A stretch of 64,000 bases of DNA from Streptomyces sp. NBC_00358 (GTDB lineage: Bacteria > Actinomycetota > Actinomycetes > Streptomycetales > Streptomycetaceae). Position numbers and translations under genes: made by a program. Location: NCBI RefSeq assembly GCF_036099295.1, contig NZ_CP107976.1, positions 992,001 through 1,056,000 on the forward strand, in the 5' to 3' direction. This document shows positions 47,018 through 55,683 of this stretch, piece after piece. The notes beneath the pieces are model-generated. The model saw only the letters and a program-made list of their open reading frames with translations. It ran no database searches and had not been told where the DNA came from. Position 1 is the stretch's first letter; each line of letters opens with the position of its first letter.

Positions 47018-48442
47018 TCAGGGTTGCAGCGGCATCGTCCAGCAGTTGGAGGTGGCGCGCTTGCCGGAGAGGCGGTCGGTCAGCCAGGAGATGGCGTCGC
47101 CCTGGTCGGTGATGAGGGGCGCGACGTGGTTGGTGAGCAGTCCGTCGCCGAGGTTCGGCAGGTTGATGGCCTCGTAGGTGATGTCGGCGCCCTTGCGGCA
47201 CCAGTCGACGGCGAGTTGGCGCGCCTGGGCGTGCGGGACGATGTCGTCCTGGATGCCGGTGGCCACGCGGACCGGACTGGTCGGCTTCAGGTTCCCGATG
47301 CGCTGGTTGTCGATCGTGGCCTGGAGCGCCGGTGTGCTCGCGACGAGTTCGCTGACGGACTCGCCGTTCGTCGTCCACGACGTGCTCTTCTTGAACGCGT
47401 ATCCGAGGATCGCGTCGCCGACGCACATCGTGGACAGGTCGTCCAGCGCGGCCTTCCCGGCGGCGTTGAGGTCGGCGTCGGCGATGGCCCGCAGGCCGGG
47501 GTCGGACTGGATGAAGCCGTTGAGGGACCAGCCCAGGGCGCCGGCGAGGGCACTGCCGTCGATGCCCTTGATGACCTCGGTGAGGTTGGCGGGCGGTGCT
47601 CCGGAGTAGGTGCCGGCCAGCGTGACGTCCGGGGCGTAGGAGGGCTGGAGTTCGGCCGCGGACGCGCTGGCGCCGCCGCCCTGGCTGTAGCCGAAGAGGC
47701 CGACGGGTGAGGCGGAGGTGACCGACGCCCCGGTGAGCGAGCGGGCCGCGCGGACGGCGTCGAGGAGTGCGTGACCGCCGTCGAGGCGGTTGACATAGGT
47801 GTGGAGCCGGTCGGTCGCGCCCAGCCCGGCGTAGTCGGTGACGACCACCGCCGTGCCGGAGGCCAGGAGCCGGTAGATCGCGAGGTCCTCGTAACCGACC
47901 GACACCGTCTGGCCGTTCAGGGTGATCGGGCTCTGCAGGCCCATGGAGGCCGCGCACTGGTCGCCCTGGCCCATGGTGCCGGGGGCCACGGCCACCAAGG
48001 GGCGCGGGCCGCTTCCCTTCCAGGCGGCGGAGGGCTCGATGTAGGCGCCGGTCACCGCGACGGGCAGACCGTTGGAGTCGGTGGACTTGTACATCAGGCG
48101 GGTCGCGGTGCCGGGGAGCGGACCGTCGAGGCCGGGCAGGCTGAGGGCGAGCGGAAGGGGTTCGCTGCGGATGAGGGCGCCGTCGGCCGAGGGGAGGTTC
48201 GCGGGCGGGGTGTAGAACGCGGGAATGGTCACGCCTCGGGAGACCACGTCGCTCGCACCGGCGGCCGCCGCGGGGATCGCCTGGACACTCAGGCAGGCGA
48301 GGGCGGCGAGGGCGGTGGCGAGGAGAAGGCGGCCGCGGTTCGGCGCGGCGGGACCCGGGCGCACGGCGGGGGAAGTCCGCTCCGGGTGGGGACGTCGGCT
48401 GAACGCCGGATGCGGCTGATGGGGGTTGTGGGGTCGTTCCAT
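47018..48442 (-). CDS. Secreted lipase (LIP family)
   Basis: A 474-residue exported alpha/beta hydrolase of the secretory lipase (LIP) family. After a long basic Pro/His-rich start the signal segment is RGRLLLATALAALACL, ending near AIPAAAAGA. The Ser nucleophile elbow is GLFGYSQGGGAS; the Asp is in VATGIQDDIVP and the His probably in LLTNHVAPLI. The oxyanion region is LVAVAPGTMGQGDQC. ATG 48442 follows GGGAG at fair spacing; the frame is open for 66 codons upstream but without signal-peptide logic. It likely cleaves acylglycerols or related esters outside the cell. It is divergent from a TetR gene across 480 bases. Confidence 0.88.
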   Translation of the reverse strand: MERPHNPHQPHPAFSRRPHPERTSPAVRPGPAAPNRGRLLLATALAALACLSVQAIPAAAAGASDVVSRGVTIPAFYTPPANLPSADGALIRSEPLPLALSLPGLDGPLPGTATRLMYKSTDSNGLPVAVTGAYIEPSAAWKGSGPRPLVAVAPGTMGQGDQCAASMGLQSPITLNGQTVSVGYEDLAIYRLLASGTAVVVTDYAGLGATDRLHTYVNRLDGGHALLDAVRAARSLTGASVTSASPVGLFGYSQGGGASASAAELQPSYAPDVTLAGTYSGAPPANLTEVIKGIDGSALAGALGWSLNGFIQSDPGLRAIADADLNAAGKAALDDLSTMCVGDAILGYAFKKSTSWTTNGESVSELVASTPALQATIDNQRIGNLKPTSPVRVATGIQDDIVPHAQARQLAVDWCRKGADITYEAINLPNLGDGLLTNHVAPLITDQGDAISWLTDRLSGKRATSNCWTMPLQP

Positions 48443-48922
48443 GCGGCTCACTCCCTGCTTCGTCAAAACGTGGGGGTCGTGCGGGCGGCCGACGGCGTCA
48501 ATGGCGTGACACCGGTTCGGGCTGGGGCGCAGGCCGGGGCCGCCACCGGGGACTTCTGGTGGTGGTCCCGGGCCGGAGCGGGGGAATAGGGCAGCGTGGA
48601 TCGACGGACGGGGGCGGGGCTGGGCGGGGCGGGACCGCATTCGCCCGCATCACGGACATGGGGAGGCGACGGCACCGCCCGCGCGCCGTCGGCCGGGCGG
48701 CACGCAGTGCGGCGCCCGCCCGTACGTCGTACGACGCCGGGCGAAGCGGTGGTCCTGAGGGTTCTGTATACGGCGGAGCCCGGTGCTCGTGGCTGCGGCT
48801 CCGCCGTCCTGTCCTGTCCTGTACTGCCTTGTTCCGGTATCCGTGCTCGGCAGCGACGGACGTCGAAGTCCCGTGCGACATCCGTTAGTTACTCCCGAGT
48901 CACATCAGGAGAGTAGGAGCGG
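48443..48922. other. Divergent gap lipase / TetR
   Basis: No gene is supported. It contains the palindrome GTCGTACGAC (48726-48735), a short CCTGT triplication (near 48810), and the TetR sites at its right edge. Confidence 0.5.
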
Positions 48923-48938
48923 ATGTCACTCAGTGACA
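48888..48938 (+). promoter_or_regulatory. Two palindromes at the TetR start
   Basis: Site A (48888-48903) is GTTACTC-CC-GAGTCAC with one mismatched pair. Site B (48924-48938) is TGTCACT-C-AGTGACA, a perfect 15-bp palindrome overlapping the ATG at 48923. Both contain a GTNACT half-site. Autoregulation is inferred. Confidence 0.62.
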
Positions 48939-49651
48939 AGATGTCTGCGCACGTCATTTCCGAGCGACTCGCTATGCTGCCGACGGTCGAGAAGACAGGG
49001 GTGGTGGCAACGGTGCGCGACGCGGCGCCCGCAGACCGGGCCACGACGGCCGCGAGGCCGTCACTGGGCGAACGACGCAAGGAGGCCCTCCGCCTCGACA
49101 TAGCCCGCGAGGCCGTCCGCCTGTTCGTCTCACAGGGCGTCACCGGCACCACGGGGGACCAGATCGCGGAGGCCGTCGGCGTCTCGACGCGCACCCTGTG
49201 GCGCCACTTCCCCACGAAGGAGAGCTGCGTACGCCCCTTACTCACGGCGGGACTTGACGCCGCCACGGATCAACTGCGGCACTGGCCGCCGGAGACCGGC
49301 CTGCTGGACTTCCTCACCCATTCCTGCCGGCACGGCGGACTGCCCTCCGCCGACCCCGCCGTACTCGACCTGATCCGCATGACCCCCACGGAGCCCGCGC
49401 TGCGCGCCGTCTGGCTCCAGGCGCACGACGACGCGCTGCCCGTCCTCACCGAACTCCTCGCCCGGCGCTCCGGCAGGAGCGCCGACGACCTGCGGGTGAA
49501 GGTGCACGCGGCCACGGTGAACGGCGCGCTGCGCGCGGCGGCGGAGGACTTCGCCGTGCGCTTCGCCGACGAGGAACGGGCCTCGGAAGCGGATCTCGCC
49601 ACGTGCATGCACGCCGCCCTGCACGCGGCGTCCGAGGGCCTGCCCTACTGA
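48923..49651 (+). CDS. TetR/AcrR-family transcription regulator
   Basis: A 242-residue (or shorter) one-component repressor. The DNA-binding domain is clear: LDIAREAVRLFVSQGVTGTT, then QIAEAVGVSTRTLWRHFPTKE. The C-terminal ligand domain is helical and belongs to the AcrR group. ATG 48923 has AGGAG upstream, but a perfect palindrome overlaps it. Residues 1-45 are not part of the fold, so a downstream start (ATG 48974, or GTG 49001, 49004 or 49013) is possible. It may control itself and the divergent lipase; this rests only on position. Confidence 0.87.
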   Translation: MSLSDKMSAHVISERLAMLPTVEKTGVVATVRDAAPADRATTAARPSLGERRKEALRLDIAREAVRLFVSQGVTGTTGDQIAEAVGVSTRTLWRHFPTKESCVRPLLTAGLDAATDQLRHWPPETGLLDFLTHSCRHGGLPSADPAVLDLIRMTPTEPALRAVWLQAHDDALPVLTELLARRSGRSADDLRVKVHAATVNGALRAAAEDFAVRFADEERASEADLATCMHAALHAASEGLPY

Positions 49652-49812
49652 CAACAGCCCAGCGGGACAGCCGAGTTGGACCGGCCCCGGTCCAGCCGTG
49701 CGGCCGAGTCGGGCCGGCTCCAGCCACGAGCGAGGAGCCCGCGAGGAGCGAATCGCCCCCTCGCGCCCCACAAGGCACGAGAAGGGAGCGTCAGCCGGGT
49801 AAAGAGTTTGCC

Positions 49813-49846
49813 TGGTCTAGTCCAAAGGCCTGCCTGGTCTAGTCCA
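49813..49846 (+). promoter_or_regulatory. Two DasR-type (dre) boxes
   Basis: TGGTCTAGTCCA occurs at 49813-49824 and 49835-49846, 22 bases apart, as direct repeats 64-97 bases before the chitinase start. It matches the DasR site (TGGTCTAGACCA) except for one base and the classic chitinase-promoter direct repeat. Confidence 0.87.
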
Positions 49847-49909
49847 ACCATATTGACGTGATCGCGACAGGACCGGAAGCTGGGGCTCCCCCACCCCTCT
49901 GGAGGCACA

Positions 49910-51142
49910 GTGAGACGTCTTCGCGCATGTCTGGGCGCGGCAGCCGCCGTCAGCCTGGCTGCGGTCGGCACTACCGCGCTCGTCGCGGGCAGCGCCTCGG
50001 GCGCGACCAGCGCGCTCAGCAACCGGTGGTACGCCGCCGCCCCTTACCTGATGCCGCTGGACAACGACCCGCCGGACGCGGCCGCCATCATGGACGCCAC
50101 CGGTCTCAAGGCGTTCCAGCTCGCCTTCGTCCTCGCCCCCAACGGCGGTGGATGCTCACCCACTTGGGGCGGCACGAACGCGGTCTCCTCGGACACCGCC
50201 GTGCAGTCGGTCATCAACACGATCCGCGCCAAGGGCGGCGACGTCTCCATCTCCATCGGTGGCTACGGCGGCACCAAGCTCGGCCAGACCTGCTCGGACG
50301 CGGCCTCCACCGCCGCCGCGTACCAGCAGGTCATCACCAAGTACGGCCTGCACGCGATCGACTTCGACCTTGAGGAGCCGGAGTACGAGAACACCGCGGC
50401 CATCAAGAACGAGATCGGTGCCGCCAAGATCCTGCAGCAGAACAACGCGGGACTGTACGTGTCCGTCACCACGCCCGGAACGGCGGACGGCACGGGCTGG
50501 TTCGGCAAGCAGATGCTGCTGGAGGCGAAGTCGCAGGGCTTCACGCCCAACAACTTCTCCATCATGCCGTTCGACGGCGGCTTCAACGGCGCCGCGTCCC
50601 AGACCAGCGCGCTCGCCAACTTCAACTCGATCCTCCAGTCCACCTTCGGCTGGGACCAGGCGACCGCGTACGCCCATGAGGGCTTCTCGGGCATGAACGG
50701 CCGCAGCGACAGTGGCGAGTACTTCTCCCAGGCCGACTTCCAGACGGTGCTGGACTTCGCCACCAGCCACAACATGGACCGCTTCACCTTCTGGTCCCTC
50801 AACCGGGACCGTCAGTGCTCCCCCGCCGACAACGGCGGCCGCACGTCGGGCACTTGCTCCAGCGTGGCCCAGAACTCCTGGGACTTCGCGAAGTACTCGG
50901 TGAAGTTCGCCGGCGCGACCCCGCCCACCGGCACTCCCACCCCGACGCCCACGCCGACCCCGACGCCGACTCCCACGCCGCCGAGCAGCGGCTGCAAGAC
51001 GGCTTGGAGTTCGAGCACGGTCTACACCGCCGGCAACGAGGCTTCGTACAACAACCACAACTGGAAAGCCAAGTGGTGGACCCAGAACGAGACGCCGACC
51101 GGCGTCGACTGGGGTCCGTGGCAGGACGAAGGCCCCTGCTGA
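49910..51142 (+). CDS. Secreted GH18 chitinase with C-terminal chitin-binding module
   Basis: A 410-residue exported chitinase. The signal peptide ends near VAGSASGA. The catalytic barrel (about 38-335) has the GH18 signature HAIDFDLEE with D151, D153 and catalytic E155. SISIGGYGG is the substrate-strand motif. A PTPTPTPT linker leads to a CBM5/12 module (about 362-410; AWSSSTVYTAGNEASYNNHNWKAKWWT). The GTG start has GGAGG four to five bases upstream. Two DasR boxes in the promoter show likely repression relieved by amino-sugar phosphates and link the gene to chitin and N-acetylglucosamine use. Confidence 0.93.
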   Translation: MRRLRACLGAAAAVSLAAVGTTALVAGSASGATSALSNRWYAAAPYLMPLDNDPPDAAAIMDATGLKAFQLAFVLAPNGGGCSPTWGGTNAVSSDTAVQSVINTIRAKGGDVSISIGGYGGTKLGQTCSDAASTAAAYQQVITKYGLHAIDFDLEEPEYENTAAIKNEIGAAKILQQNNAGLYVSVTTPGTADGTGWFGKQMLLEAKSQGFTPNNFSIMPFDGGFNGAASQTSALANFNSILQSTFGWDQATAYAHEGFSGMNGRSDSGEYFSQADFQTVLDFATSHNMDRFTFWSLNRDRQCSPADNGGRTSGTCSSVAQNSWDFAKYSVKFAGATPPTGTPTPTPTPTPTPTPTPPSSGCKTAWSSSTVYTAGNEASYNNHNWKAKWWTQNETPTGVDWGPWQDEGPC

Positions 51143-51155
51143 CACCCGGCCGGTT

Positions 51156-51188
51156 CCGGGCGGGGTGCCCGTGGGGTGCCCCGCCCGG
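51156..51188 (+). terminator. Hairpin after the chitinase
   Basis: CCGGGCGGGG at 51156-51165 pairs with CCCCGCCCGG at 51179-51188 (10 bp, 13-base loop), 13 bases past the stop. Confidence 0.7.
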
Positions 51189-51233
51189 CTCCGTCGGTCC
51201 CATCGGCTTCAGGCCTCGCGCCGAGCCGTGACC

Positions 51234-51279
51234 CCGAGGGGACGACGTCACCCGAGTCCGGGCGGCGCCGTCCCCTCGG
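51234..51279 (+). terminator. Second hairpin after the chitinase
   Basis: CCGAGGGGACG at 51234-51244 pairs with CGTCCCCTCGG at 51269-51279 (11 bp, 24-base loop). It may be a backup terminator. Confidence 0.5.
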
Positions 51280-51335
51280 TGCGTTCGCCCTTGGCCGGTT
51301 CGAGTCCGCGCCTGCCGCGCCACTACCCTGACTCC

Positions 51336-51839
51336 GTGACCCAGCGAATGAGCACGGTCGTTCTGATGTGCGGCCTTCCGGGGGCGGGCAAGACCACCTA
51401 CGCGATGGAACTGGTGCGACGTGGCTGGGTTCGGCTGTCGATCGACGAGGCGGTCTGGCGGCGTCTCGGGCAGCGCGACGCCGGCCTCGTGCTGGACCCG
51501 GCGGATTTCGACCGGCTCAAGGAAGAGGTCCGCGGCGAGCAGCGGCGGGAACTGGTCGAGTTGATGCTGGCCGGGCGCGACACGGTGGTGGACTACAGCT
51601 TCTGGAGCCGCGCCGCCCGCGACGACTACAAGGCGCTGGTCGAAAGCCATGGCTGCCGTTGGGAACTGGTCCACCTCAAGGCCGACCGGCAGACGCTGGA
51701 GCGCCGCCTGACCATCCGCAACGGCCAGGACGGGGCGAATTCCGTCAGCGTGGACCAGAACCTGCTCCATCGCTACCTGGCCAAGTTCGAGGAACCGCAC
51801 GGCGAGGGTGAGCGGGTCATCACGCAGCCCTCGCGCTGA
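51336..51839 (+). CDS. Small P-loop kinase-like ATPase
   Basis: A 167-residue AAA/zeta-toxin-like P-loop protein. Walker A is LMCGLPGAGKTTYAMEL at the N-terminus. A DxD-like SIDEAVWRRLG and the lid-type segment LERRLTIRNGQDG follow. Such proteins phosphorylate small molecules or nucleotides. No antitoxin-like gene is adjacent, so a toxin role is not supported. GTG 51336 is favoured because TACCCT (51324-51329) ends six bases before it, fitting a leaderless transcript; ATG 51348 is the alternative. Substrate unknown. Confidence 0.8.
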   Translation: MTQRMSTVVLMCGLPGAGKTTYAMELVRRGWVRLSIDEAVWRRLGQRDAGLVLDPADFDRLKEEVRGEQRRELVELMLAGRDTVVDYSFWSRAARDDYKALVESHGCRWELVHLKADRQTLERRLTIRNGQDGANSVSVDQNLLHRYLAKFEEPHGEGERVITQPSR

Positions 51840-52109
51840 GGCCGCCTGAACCGGCACCACGGGGAGGAGCGAGCGCCGGGGTCCTGCCGCCCGCCCATGG
51901 CAGCACCCGACAACACGGCGCGCGGGGCCCGAATGCCCGCTTTGCCCACGGAGTCCCTCCGTCCTGACGCGTTCGCGCTGCTCAGGGTCTTGTCGCTGCC
52001 CTCTTTGCCTGATCTTCTGTACGCCCGGTGGGCAAGAACGCCTCGCCTCGCACGGACTGCACGCAGCCCGCTCCGAGGCGGGCCGGCAGGAATCAGGAAA
52101 GGCGACGAC

Positions 52110-52931
52110 GTGGACGCAGTGGCGGGGCAGGACGTGCGGAGGCCGCTGCCCGAAGGGCTGAGTGCGGCGATACACGAGACCGCCGAGGAGATCGCCGCGC
52201 TGCTGCGGGCCGACGCCGACATGGACCGCCGGATTCCCGGAGCGGAGTGGAACGTCGGCGAGGCGGCGGCACACCTGGCCCTGGCCAACGAGCTGATGGC
52301 GGAGCTCGCCGCCGGCCGAGCGCGCCCCTACGGTGACGGCACACCGGACAGCCTCGCCGGGGCCAACGAGCGGTCGCTGGCGGAGTTCCCGGAACGGGCT
52401 GCCGAACCACTGGCGGCGATGATCGTCGAGCACGCCGACGCCTGTGTGAAGGCGCTGGAGCAGGGAACGGCGGACGGCCCGGTGGCCACTCCGCTGGGCT
52501 CGATGAGCCCGCAGGAGCTGGGGTCGTATCTCCTCACGCACATGCTCGGCCACGGCTACGATCTGGCGCGCGCGCTGGGCCGGGCGCACATGATCGACCG
52601 GACCCGCGTGGGACTGACCCTGCCGTTCATGCTCACGGCGATGCCACGGGTGACCGATCCGCTCCGCACCGCCGGTATGAACGCCCGCTACGCCATACGG
52701 CTGTGGGGCGGCGGCCGGTTCGGCGTGACGCTGGCCGACGGCGTACTGACCGTCGACCCGCAGCCGCCGGCCGGGCCCGACTGCACCATCTCCATCGAAC
52801 CCGTCACCTTCCTGCTGATGGCACTCGGCCGCCAGGGACAGGTGGGCCCGATCGCCCGCGGCCGCATCCTCGTCCGGGGCCGCAAGCCCTGGCTCGCGCC
52901 GCGCTTCCCGGGACTCTTCACGGCGCCCTGA
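52110..52931 (+). CDS. Mycothiol-dependent maleylpyruvate isomerase-family protein
   Basis: A 273-residue cytosolic protein of the DinB/MDMPI superfamily. The N-terminal four-helix part contains AEWNVGEAAAHLALANELM and LLTHMLGHGYDLARALG, where the conserved His residues bind the metal. The C-terminal part (about 180-270) is an SCP2-like or MDMPI-C domain with FGVTLADGVLTV and CTISIEPVTFLLMALGR. Members use mycothiol as cofactor or act as thiol transferases; the substrate is unknown. GTG 52110 has GGAAAGG seven bases upstream. It converges on the GH15 gene with a 21-base gap. Confidence 0.82.
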   Translation: MDAVAGQDVRRPLPEGLSAAIHETAEEIAALLRADADMDRRIPGAEWNVGEAAAHLALANELMAELAAGRARPYGDGTPDSLAGANERSLAEFPERAAEPLAAMIVEHADACVKALEQGTADGPVATPLGSMSPQELGSYLLTHMLGHGYDLARALGRAHMIDRTRVGLTLPFMLTAMPRVTDPLRTAGMNARYAIRLWGGGRFGVTLADGVLTVDPQPPAGPDCTISIEPVTFLLMALGRQGQVGPIARGRILVRGRKPWLAPRFPGLFTAP

Positions 52932-52952
52932 GCCGGGTGTCCGGATCGTTCG

Positions 52953-54845
52953 TCAGCCGAGCTTGCGGTCGAGGTTGAAGGCCGCGCTGATCAGAGCGAG
53001 GTGGGTGAAGGCCTGGGGGAAGTTGCCGCACTGCTCCCCGGTGTGGCCGATCTCCTCCGCGTAGAGACCGAGGTGGTTGGCGTACGTGAGCATCTTCTCG
53101 AAGGCGAGCCTGGCCTCGTCGAGCCGGCCCGCGCGGGTCAGGGCCTCGACGTACCAGAAGGAGCAGATCGAGAAGGTGCCCTCCTCGCCCTTGAGTCCGT
53201 CGGGGCTGGCCTGCGGGTCGTAGCGGTAGACCAGGGAGTCGGAGACCAGGTCCTCGCCCAGGGCGTCGAGGGTGGCGAGCCATTTCGGGTCGGTCGGGGA
53301 GATGAACTTCCCCATCGGCATCATCAGCAGCGACGCGTCGAGGATGTCGCTGTTCTCGGTCTGGGTGAAGGCGTTGCGGGTGCTGGACCAGCCCCGGGTC
53401 ATGATCCGCCGGTAGATCGTGTCGCGGACCTCGCCCCAGCGGATGATGTCGGCCGGCAGGCCGCGGTGCCGGGCCAGCCGCATCGCCCGTTCGATGGCCA
53501 CCCAGCACATGAGACGGGAGTACAGGAAGGGCTTGCGGCCCCCGCGGGTCTCCCACACCCCTTCGTCGGGCTGGTCCCAGTTGTCGCACACCCAGTCGAC
53601 GAGCCCGCTGACGGTGTCCCAGTGGGCGCTGGAGAGGGGCTGCCCCCACTTGTCGTAGAGGTAGAGGCAATCGATCAGCGCTCCGTAGATGTCCAGCTGG
53701 AGCTGGCCCACGGCGTCGTTGCCGATGCGCACGGGAGCGGATCCGCGGTAGCCCTCCAGATGGGTCAGCTCGCGTTCGGGCAGGTCACGGCGCCCGTCGA
53801 TGCCGTACATGATCTGCAGCGGGCCGTCCGGGCCGACGCGTTCGGGCAGGTCGCTCTGGACGTGCTCGGCGAGGAAGCCCATGAAGGCCTCGGCCTCGTC
53901 GGTGAAACCGAGACGCAGCAGGGCGTACACGCAGAACGCCGCGTCACGGATCCACACGTAGCGGTAGTCCCAGTTGCGCTCGCCGCCGATCCTTTCGGGC
54001 AGGCTGGTGGTCGGCGCGGCGATGATGGCGCCGGTGGGGGCGTACGTGAGCAGTTTCAGGGTGAGGGCGGAGCGGTGCACCATCTCCCGCCAGCGGCCTC
54101 GGTACCGCGACCGGGACAGCCAGTGCCGCCAGTAGCGCACGGTGGCGTTGAAGTCCCTCTCGGCCTCGGTCACGGCACAGAAACGCGGACTCGTCTCGTC
54201 GTCGATCTGGTCGAGGGCGAAGACCGCGGTCTCCCCCTCGTGGAGCTTGAACAGCGACCACACATCCTGTCCGGCGACCTCGATCGGCACGGTGGACGTC
54301 AGGGCCAGCGTGAGCGCGGGTGAGGTGAAGACGGCCTGGCCGGACTCCACCCGCACGGTGTGCGCGACCGTCCCGTACTCGAAGCGGGGTGCGATCCGCG
54401 CGCGAAAGGGCAGCGTTCCCCGGACGCACACCACACGGCGGATGAGCCGGTGCCGACGGGCCTCGCGCGAGTCGTCGACGACCGGCATGAAGTCCTGGAT
54501 CTCACCGACCCCGTCGTCCGCGAAGAACCGGGTGATCAACACGTTCGTATCGGGGAAGTAGAACTGCTTCGTACGCGCGGGGACGTCGGCGGCGAGTTCG
54601 AAGCAGCCGCCCCGGTCGGCGTCCAGGATCGAGGCGAAGACGCTGGGCGCGTCGAAGCGCGGGCAGCAGTACCAGTCGATGGTGCCGTCCGTGCCGACCA
54701 GGGCCGCGCTGCGCAGGTCGCCGATCAGACCGTGGTCGGCGATGGGCAGATACCGCGGAGTGCCGGTGCCACCCGGTCCAGCGGGCGCACCACGGGTCCC
54801 GTCGCTCGCTCCGGCCCCAGAAGTCACATGAGCCGTACCGGCCAT
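52953..54845 (-). CDS. GH15-family glycoside hydrolase (glucoamylase or trehalase type)
   Basis: A 630-residue cytosolic enzyme of glycoside hydrolase family 15. The N-terminal domain opens YLPIADHGLIGDLRSAALVG and WYCCPRFDAPSVFA. The (alpha/alpha)6 barrel follows with GGERNWDYRYVWIRDAAFC around the first catalytic Glu zone and EEGTFSICSFWYVEAL near the second. No signal peptide is present. Actinobacterial relatives without secretion signals include trehalases as well as glucoamylase-like enzymes, so both are possible. ATG 54845 has AGAGGAGG seven bases upstream. Confidence 0.9.
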   Translation of the reverse strand: MAGTAHVTSGAGASDGTRGAPAGPGGTGTPRYLPIADHGLIGDLRSAALVGTDGTIDWYCCPRFDAPSVFASILDADRGGCFELAADVPARTKQFYFPDTNVLITRFFADDGVGEIQDFMPVVDDSREARRHRLIRRVVCVRGTLPFRARIAPRFEYGTVAHTVRVESGQAVFTSPALTLALTSTVPIEVAGQDVWSLFKLHEGETAVFALDQIDDETSPRFCAVTEAERDFNATVRYWRHWLSRSRYRGRWREMVHRSALTLKLLTYAPTGAIIAAPTTSLPERIGGERNWDYRYVWIRDAAFCVYALLRLGFTDEAEAFMGFLAEHVQSDLPERVGPDGPLQIMYGIDGRRDLPERELTHLEGYRGSAPVRIGNDAVGQLQLDIYGALIDCLYLYDKWGQPLSSAHWDTVSGLVDWVCDNWDQPDEGVWETRGGRKPFLYSRLMCWVAIERAMRLARHRGLPADIIRWGEVRDTIYRRIMTRGWSSTRNAFTQTENSDILDASLLMMPMGKFISPTDPKWLATLDALGEDLVSDSLVYRYDPQASPDGLKGEEGTFSICSFWYVEALTRAGRLDEARLAFEKMLTYANHLGLYAEEIGHTGEQCGNFPQAFTHLALISAAFNLDRKLG

Positions 54846-54933
54846 ACCGGCCTCCTCTGGGCCGTCACCCGAGCCTCCCCCTCCCGTCCAGGCTAACGAG
54901 TGGCTCGACCGCCGGGCCACTCGTCTCCTGCCG

Positions 54934-55458
54934 TCAGTGCTTCAGGACGACCTTGGCGGCCACGATGATCAGTCCGAGAGTCAGGTTGGCGAAGCCCTCG
55001 GCGACGATCAGCCCGCGCGAGGCACCGGCGCGCGCGGCTCCGAGGCACGCCCACATCACCTGCTGGGCGACCGCGGTGGCCAGAGCCACCCACAGGCCCG
55101 CGCCGACACTCATGTCGAACACGGCGCTGAGGGCCACGGCGGCCGCGGGAAGGGTGGCGGCCTCGACGATGGACCACTCGTGCGTACCGATCCGGCGGAT
55201 CTCCCGCAAGGACCAGGGCTGCCCCACCATGCGCTCGCCAGCGATCTGCGCGTAGACATGGGTCGCCCAGAAGACCAGGCCGGTGATCACCAGCAGGACG
55301 ACGACCTCCAGCCGCGGGTACTCCCCTCCCGTTCCGGCCGTGGCCACCACGGAGGCGGCCAGGATCGAGCCGTAGATGGCGCCCGCGTAGTCGGTTCGAT
55401 GGCTGGCCGGCGGGTCTGCTCGATCGTCGAGTTCAGGCGGTTCGCTGGAGCCACTCAC
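54934..55458 (-). CDS. Integral membrane protein, unknown function
   Basis: A 174-residue membrane protein with about five hydrophobic helices: YAGAIYGSILAASVVATAG, VVVLLVITGLVFWATHVYA, EAATLPAAAVALSAVFDM, GLWVALATAVAQQVMW and TLGLIIVAAKVVL. No known domain was recognised. GTG 55458 is chosen. TATGTT lies on the minus strand just upstream and could serve as -10 for a leaderless transcript; TTG 55461 is an adjacent alternative. It lies downstream of GH15's upstream region in the same direction, 88 bases from it. Confidence 0.7.
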   Translation of the reverse strand: MSGSSEPPELDDRADPPASHRTDYAGAIYGSILAASVVATAGTGGEYPRLEVVVLLVITGLVFWATHVYAQIAGERMVGQPWSLREIRRIGTHEWSIVEAATLPAAAVALSAVFDMSVGAGLWVALATAVAQQVMWACLGAARAGASRGLIVAEGFANLTLGLIIVAAKVVLKH

Positions 55459-55481
55459 CAATTCAACATAGGCGGCGGCCC

Positions 55482-55521
55482 GGGCCCACGCCCGGCGGGT
55501 GGGCCGTCCGGGCGTGGGCCC
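55482..55521 (-). terminator. Hairpin downstream of the NADAR gene
   Basis: GGGCCCACGCCCGG at 55482-55495 pairs perfectly with CCGGGCGTGGGCCC at 55508-55521 (14 bp, 12-base loop). It lies on the minus strand, 163 bases after the NADAR gene's stop. Confidence 0.65.
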
Positions 55522-55683
55522 TGTGGACGGGCCCGGGACGCGCCCGGCACTCGGTGCCCCGGGGCGACAGGCTGGGGTGCGGTCGGGGTCGCACCGGCGG
55601 TCCGCCGGTCCCGGACCGGACGCATCCGCGGGCTGGACGCGCGGAGCCGGTGCCCGTGGTCCCGGTCCCGCACGGGCGTCGGG

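Noticed and set aside
51336..51839. P-loop protein considered as a zeta-type toxin
   Set aside because: No antitoxin-like gene beside it, and the text fits a general small kinase equally well.
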